Positions 58,144-64,000 of a stretch of 64,000 bases of DNA are shown here, piece after piece (within the stretch, counting starts at the first letter, position 1; each line of letters begins with the position of its first letter). A program made the position numbers and the translations under genes. The stretch is from NCBI RefSeq assembly GCF_016808335.1, contig NC_053150.1, positions 28,848,030 to 28,912,029 of the forward strand, written 5' to 3'. The stretch comes from Panicum virgatum. Its lineage: Eukaryota > Streptophyta > Magnoliopsida > Poales > Poaceae. Under the pieces are notes generated by a model. It searched no databases. It saw only the letters and a program-made list of their open reading frames with translations, and was not told the origin of the DNA.

Positions 58144-59707
58144 TCAATCCATCGGCGGTGGAGGAGGTGGTGGTGGGTAGAACTGCTGGTGCGGGTAGAA
58201 CTCTGGAGGCGGCACTGGAGCCGGAAATACTGAGTAGAAGTGGTCAGAAAACCCGGTGAAAGCTGTGCTGAACGTATCAAAGCGCTGCTCTAGCTGCTCC
58301 TGCCTCTGCTCAAGCTGCTCAAGCTGCTCAGAAGAGGGCAAATCCTCAAAGCGTGAGTCAAGAGCTGCTATGTCTGAGTGTAAGCTCTCCTGAACCCCCT
58401 GCATCCGAACCATCATGGGCTGGAACATCTGCTGCTGCATGTTTTGGAAGTTGAGGTTCATCTGATTCTGCATCTGACTAGCCAACCCCGCAATCTGAGA
58501 GGACATGCTCTCCTGCATGGATGCAAAATAAGGGTCAAAGTAGCCAGCTGGAGGAGCCTACTGCTGCTGAGCTGGAGGATGCGGAGGTGGCATGGCATGC
58601 TAAGCTGCAGCTACTCCCATGTGAGCATCATCATCACTATCATCAGCACCATCTTGCCCCTGTGCTTCAGCATCCATACCATCTCCAGGGAAAGGAGTCA
58701 GAGGCCTCAAAAGAAAAGCATTGTCATTCTTGAATGGCCTGAAAGGTGTGTGCTTGCTTTCACATAACCCTCTGAAGCTAGACTTAACCTTGATGATGGA
58801 CATAATGTATGGAGCAAAATATAAGTTCATCTCCATATTAAGCCTCAAATCTGCAAGCTGATCCATGATAAGAGCAATGACATTTATTCTATTTCCGTTC
58901 ATGACATGAGATATCACATTCTAATAGTGCCCTCTAATCTTGTCCTTGTTGCCACTCTTAGGCATGAATGTGACTCTAGCAATCTTATTGATTACTGCAA
59001 GATGATGCCTCAGACCCTGAGTGCCCCCAAAGCTTCTAGCAATTCCAAGATGTGCAGGCTCATAGAACATGGGGTAGTCATTCTCATCTAGAGGGTTTTC
59101 TAACACAACATTCAAACTTTGCTCACTAGTGATGAAATTATAATCCAATTGATTTGTCTCAGCAAACTGTGCAAATGTAGCATAATAGGTTCTTTTGCCA
59201 GTTGTCCACCTAAATGTTTCCTCAACCATGTTGATCTCTAGAGTGGCATAGAACTGACGTATCACAGTTTCATTCCAATCACACCTATGCTGCAGAAAAT
59301 TTGCTAACCCCATTTGCTGAAATCTATCTACTAGATCAGACATGACTTGTTGTTGTCTCATATAGCCTAGGTCAATGGTCTGATGTTTGAATATATTTTT
59401 CTTGACTAGATGACCAAAGTAAGCATCTTTTTGTACCTCAGTTTTGAAGAAGAGGATGTTGGTGTCACGAGGCAAAACTGAACTGATCCACTGCTCTTGC
59501 ATTGGTATAGCTCTCTGCAGTCCACTGTCGGCTAGGTAGATCTAGCCCCATCAAATCTGTAACATCATCCTCAACCCCCTCAGTCTCTTCCTCTAAAGAT
59601 TCATCACCTGCATCTCCTACTGAAGATGTTGCAGCCATCTCACTGATATTTGGAGCATAGTCCACATCATCGGAGTCATCACTGTCTCTTTGTCTTTTGG
59701 AAGACAT
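58144..59707 (-). pseudogene. Sirevirus-type extra ORF in the env position, decayed
   Basis: Starts MSSKRQRDSDDSDD (59707). An acidic N-terminal part ends with 'RQWTAESYTNARA'. A frameshift near 59485 leads to 'WISSVLPRDTNILFFKTEVQ', 'VIRQFYATLEINMVEETFRW', 'DYPMFYEPAHLGIARSFGG' and FMPKSGNKDKIRGHY. A stop follows at about 58918 where Trp is expected. The frame resumes to 58600, has two more stops, and ends in a Gln-rich coiled-coil-like segment ('SEQLEQLEQRQEQLEQRF') and a poly-Pro tail at 58144. The 'FYATL' block recalls the putative plant transposon protein domain found in grass copia elements. No signal peptide or membrane segment is seen, so the envelope label is positional only. Function unknown. 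Confidence 0.7.
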
Positions 59708-59829
59708 AGCCTTCTTGATTTTGGAAGCAGTGACCTTGATGATCTTCCGGGGTGGCCTGAGATCAAGATTTAACCATAAGAACAATTACTAAAGCAATAG
59801 TATCAATCCACAATGATATAAGTCAATTC

Positions 59830-60720
59830 AGCATTCATCTGAAAAATCTGACACTTGCGGACCGTCCGCACTTCTGAACGCGGACCGTCCGCGGTTCATG
59901 AATTACCACGGCGGACCGTCCGCGTCCAACAGGCGGATTGTCCGCGACCCATTTGTTCTTCGCAGGAACACAAAATCACCCTTGACTTTGATTCATCCAT
60001 ATTTTGAGTTTTGATTCAAATCCACCAACCAAATTTTAACTATAGCATCTCCTCATCACTAGGAATAAGATCCCCAAAGTATTTTCAAGAATTCATGGTC
60101 CAAAAATAGATCGGAGCATCTAACCCTAACTCTTTCCAATAAAGAAATCCAAGAACAAGAGTTAGGGATTTGTCAAAATACCGAGAGGACATGATGCACA
60201 ATCTTGAGAAGAGTCCGGGGATGTTCTCGGACCGTCCGGGAACCACGCCAAAAAGCCTTGACCTTGTCGTCTCCCCCACGTGCTTGAGAGAGAAAGAGAG
60301 AGAGCCTTTTGGATGTAGTGTTTGGTTTGGTGGGGGGTGAGAGTGACATCCATTATAAAACAAGTCTGGCCGACCCCACCATTCTGTCCAGTCGCGGACT
60401 GTCCGCGGTATACTGGCGGACCGTCCGCCTTTGAATTTTTCACACTGCAACCGGACTGAAACTTCCTCTGGTAAATTCTTCCCAATCACTTGCGGACTGT
60501 CCGCAGATCTAGGCCGGACCGTCCGCTCCTTGCTCAGTGGCAAACCACCGGTGTATCCGAAGCTTGCCGGATGAACCGATGCCTCGCGGACCGTCCGCGG
60601 TCCTTTGGCGGACCGTCCGCAGTGTAATTTTGCGGTTAATAACTTCTCTGCAGAGCCTCTGGTGAACAAGTCTCGTGAACGGCGGATTGTCCGCCTCTTA
60701 CCCGCGGACCATCCGCGGTA
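59830..60720 (-). repeat. Dispersed GCGGACCGTCCGC palindromes between pol and env-position ORF
   Basis: At least twelve versions occur, e.g. near 59857, 59880, 59911, 59931 (GCGGATTGTCCGC), 60394, 60416, 60491, 60515, 60587, 60608, 60680 and 60703. They often lie in pairs 20-30 bp apart, as in the LTR array. Several are mutated symmetrically or on one side only. Confidence 0.85.
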
Positions 60721-60976
60721 CCAAATTTCAGACAGCCCAGAATTTTGCCAACTTTCTCAATTTCAACTCCAATTTGGGATCATTGCTCATATAAAAATCC
60801 AAAAATCTCAAATCTTGCATGAAAACCTTCAAAAGACTCATATGAGCAAGTTACAACAAGAATTCAAAAATAAATCGACTAAAATCATGAAAACTCATAA
60901 ATGGCTCATAAATACCTCAAAAATTCAAAAAAATGAAACAAAGAGTGCATGAAAGGTATGCCACATGTGCTAGTTT

Positions 60977-63900
60977 TCAAGCCACATTTGAGAAGTCAAT
61001 GATGTTTAACTCATTTCTTAGCTTACAAAACCGAGATTCATCCAAAGGCTTGGTAAATATATCGGCTAATTGATCATCCGTGCCAATACCATCAATCTTG
61101 ATATCACCCTTGTTCACATGATCTCTAAGAAAATGATGGCGGATATCAATATGCTTGGTTCTTCAATGTTGAACCGGATTAGAAGCAATCTTCACGGCAC
61201 TTTCATTATCACACAACAAGAGAATTTCATCAAATTTCACACTATAGTCAAGAAGAGTTTGCTTCATCCATAACAATTGTGCACAACAACTTCCGGCCGA
61301 AATATATTCCGCTTCGGCGGTTGAAAGAGCCATGGAATTTTACTTCTTTGATGACCAAGATACAAGAGATCTTCCAAGAAATTGACAACCACCGGAGGTG
61401 CTTTTCCTATCAACCTTGCACCCCGCATAATCCGAATCCAAGAATCCAACCAAATCAAAATGAGCACCCTTGGAATACCATAAACCAATATTAGGAGAAT
61501 ATTTCAAGTATCTCAAGATCCTTTTGATGGCGGTTAAATGACATTCTCTAGGTGCGGCTTGAAATCGTGCACACATGCAAACACTAAACATGATGTCGGG
61601 CCTAGATGCGGTCAAATAAAGTAAACTACCAATCATAGAACGATAAACCTTTTGGTCAACCGGGTTACCTCCCTCATCTAGGTCGAGATGCCCATTGGTG
61701 GCCATAGGAGTCTTGATTGGTTTTGCATCTTCCATACCAAATTTCTTCAAGATATCCTTCACATATTTTGATTGACACACAAAGGTGCCTTCCTTGAGTT
61801 GCTTGATTTGAAGTCCAAGAAAGAAACTTAATTCACCAATCATGGACATCTCAAATTCCCTAGACATCATTTCACCAAATTCCTCATAAAAACTTGGGTT
61901 AGTTGAACCAAAGATAATATCATCAACATAAATTTGACAAACAAACAAATCCTTACCAATTGCTTTAGTGAACAAAGTAGTGTCAACCTTACCAATTTTG
62001 AAGCCCTTAGAGATAAGAAAGTCCCTCAATCTTTCATACCAAGCTCGTGGAGCTTGCTTAAGACCATAAAGAGCTTTAGAGAGCTTGTATACATGATTTG
62101 GCTTCTTGGGATCTTCAAAACTGGGAGGTTGCTCAACAAAAACAAGTTCACTAATCTTGCCATTCAAGAAAGCAGTTTTCACATTCATTTGAAAAAGTTT
62201 TATGTTGTGAGAGCAAGCATAAGCTAATAAAATTCTAATAGCTTCTAATCTAGCAACGGGAGCGAAAGTTTCACCGAAATCCAAACCTTCGACTTGAGTG
62301 AAGCGTTGAGCTACCAATCTTGCCTTGTTTCTCACAACCATTCCATCTTCATTTTGCTTGTTTCTAAAGACCCATTTAGTGCCAATAACATTATAATTCT
62401 TGGGCCTCTCAACTAGATCCCAAACTTGATTCCGGGTGAAATTATTTAATTCTTTATGCATAGCATTCACCCAATCCGGATCTCTCAATGCTTCATCTAC
62501 ACAGTTAGGTTCAAGAAAAGATACAAAAGAATAATGTTCACAAAATGAAGCAATGCGAGATCGAGTTTGGACACTCTTACTAATATCACCCATGATTTGA
62601 TCCACCGGATGATCCTTTGCAAGAACATGATGAATTCTTTGAGGAACAATGGGTTCTTGAGTTGATGAAGATGGTGCACTAGATGAACCAACTTGATCTT
62701 GTACTTGAGAATCATCATTACTTGAATCTTGTACAATTGGTTGTGCTTGATCATTTGAGATAGAAGTTGAAGGATTAACTCTAATAGAGATAGAAGGATC
62801 ATCTTCATCTTCTTCTCTTGGTCTAACATCACCAATTGACATGTTTTTCATTGCATTTCTCAAACCATCACTTCTCACATCATCAAGATTTTCTTGTTCA
62901 TTGTGAGACCCATTGGTTTCATCAAACTCAACATCATATGCTTCTTCAACAATGCCATGTGTTTTGTTGTAGACCCGATAAGCCTTGCTACTAGATGAAT
63001 ATCCAAGAAGAAAACCATCATCACATTTGCTTTGAAACTTTGATAACCGAGTTCCCTTCTTGAGAATATAACATTTACAACCAAACACTCTAAAATATGA
63101 TATATTTAGCTTCCTTCCAATGAGCAACTCATATGGGGTCTTGTTATGAAATCTATGGCAATACAATCTATTAGAGGCATGACAAGCCGTGTTGATTGCT
63201 TCGGCCCAAAAGCTATCCGAAACATTGTATTCGGAGAGCATTGATCTTGCCATATCAATCAAGGTTCTATTTTTCCTCTCAACAAGACCATTTTGTTCCG
63301 GAGTGTACTTGGTTGAGAATTCATGCTTGATTCCTTTCACATCACACCATTCCTCAACTCTTGTGTTTCTAAACTCACTTCCATTGTCACTCCTCACTTT
63401 CTTCACCTTGAGCTCAAATTCATTTTCGGCCCTTGTAAAGAATTTCTTGAATGTGTCATATGTATCGGCCTTGTCATGAAGAAAGAAAACCCATGTATAT
63501 CTTGAGTAATCATCTACTACCACAAGACAATAGCAATTTCCACCAATACTTCTATATGTTGTAGGACCAAATAAATCCATATGCAATAATTCCAATGGTC
63601 TCTCGGTTGACATGACACTCTTAGTTGGATGAGTATTTGCAACTTGCTTTCCGGCTTGACATGCACTACATAGCTTATCTTTTTCAAACTTCACATTCTT
63701 CAACCCAACTACTAAATCATGGTTCAAAAGTCGGTTGAGTTGCTTCATGCCAACATGACCAAGCCTTCTATGCCATAACCAACCCAAGGATGATTGAGTG
63801 AACAAGCAAGTGGACAAGTTTGCCTCTTTAGTAGCAAAATCCACAAGATATACATCCTCATGTCTAAATCCCGTAAAGATGTGATCTTTTCCATCCAAGC

Positions 63901-64000
63901 TAGTCACTACAACATCATCTTTAGTGAAGCTACACTTATATCCACAATCACAAAGTTGAGTGACCGCTAAGAGATTAAATTTGAGAGAATCAACCAACAA
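60977..64000 (-). pseudogene. Sirevirus-like pol (integrase, RT, RNase H), partial
   Basis: The open frame enters from the right edge and runs 886 codons to a TAA at 61340 (SSKK*, where CAA is expected). It then continues in frame through NSMALSTAEAEYISAG and a TGA in NPVQH*RTKHID, to the natural stop at 60977. Integrase zinc finger: H77, H82, C111, C114 (numbered from the first Met in the window). Integrase triad: D142 (MDLFGP), D205 (DNGSEF), E241 (VERKNR). RT: QMNVKTAFLNG has Asn where the first catalytic Asp (QMDVKTAF) belongs (codon 62183-62185). YVDD at 691-694 is intact. RNase H: DSDYAGC. It is fairly young by its long frame, but inactive. The upstream part lies outside the window. Confidence 0.92.

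Larger units (their letters stand above)
55859..64000 (-). mobile_element. Sirevirus-like Ty1/copia retrotransposon, truncated by window edge
   Basis: On the minus strand the order is pol (from beyond the edge to 60977), a palindrome-rich spacer (60720-59830), an ORF in the env position (59707-58144), a polypurine tract (57545-57531) and a 3' LTR (57530-55859). An extra ORF between pol and LTR plus palindromic repeats in the untranslated DNA are marks of Sireviruses. Gag, protease, primer site and 5' LTR lie outside the window. Confidence 0.88.

Noticed and set aside
1..64000. tRNA, rRNA or snoRNA genes
   Set aside because: No cloverleaf with A/B boxes or conserved rRNA segment was recognised by eye; a tRNAscan or Rfam search would be needed to exclude small RNA genes.

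Overview
The window is nuclear DNA from a grass, probably a panicoid. It has split genes with canonical GT-AG introns and very GC-rich 5' coding ends. It carries Stowaway, Tourist and hAT-type miniature elements, nested Ty3/gypsy and Ty1/copia retroelements, and GCGGACCGTCCGC palindromes of the kind found in grass Sireviruses. No bacterial or viral features are seen. The species cannot be named from the sequence alone.

Four host genes are supported. (1) A mitochondrial-type pentatricopeptide repeat (PPR) protein on +, join(5840..6402,6773..7802), 530 aa. Its promoter and first codons are tandemly duplicated just upstream. (2) An early nodulin-like phytocyanin (ENODL) on +, join(13100..13277,13405..13826), 199 aa, with a signal peptide, a C-terminal GPI-type tail and no copper ligands. 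(3) A UGT88-like UDP-glycosyltransferase on -, 14583..15956, 457 aa. Its last residues are lost to a one-base frameshift, and a small hAT-type element abuts its 3' end. (4) The GINS subunit PSF3 on +, six coding exons from 46135 to 49800, 194 aa. A DELLA/GRAS gene relic lies at 53400-53765 (-).

Layout: 1-4.4 kb holds a LINE scrap, a PIF/Harbinger transposase pseudogene and miniature-element debris. 4.4-7.8 kb is the PPR locus. 8-12.5 kb is LTR fragments and an ACCGGT repeat field. 12.7-16.2 kb holds the ENODL and UGT genes. 16.5-26.3 kb is a patchwork: an LTR-like element folded on itself, a copia 3' fragment, a Ulp1-type transposon ORF and two minus-strand retroelement 3' ends. 27,044-44,384 is one complete but dead Ty3/gypsy element of the Tat type. 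It has two LTRs, a gag-pro-pol frame with stops and frameshifts, a repeated polypurine-like motif, and an antisense ORF with its own TATA box. A 3,367-bp solo-LTR-like insertion sits exactly at a splice acceptor of that antisense ORF. 45.0-50.3 kb is the PSF3 locus. 50.3-55.8 kb has no intact gene, only the DELLA relic and two Stowaway-type elements. From 55,859 to the right edge runs a minus-strand Sirevirus-like copia element: 3' LTR, polypurine tract, env-position ORF relic, palindrome field, and pol with a lost catalytic Asp.

The host genes are functionally unrelated (organelle RNA metabolism, cell-surface glycoprotein, small-molecule glycosylation, DNA replication). The strongest leads are how mobile DNA has touched gene ends: a duplicated promoter, a stop codon supplied by a miniature element, a splice site duplicated by an insertion, and an AGGCG-rich repeat just before the PSF3 start codon.
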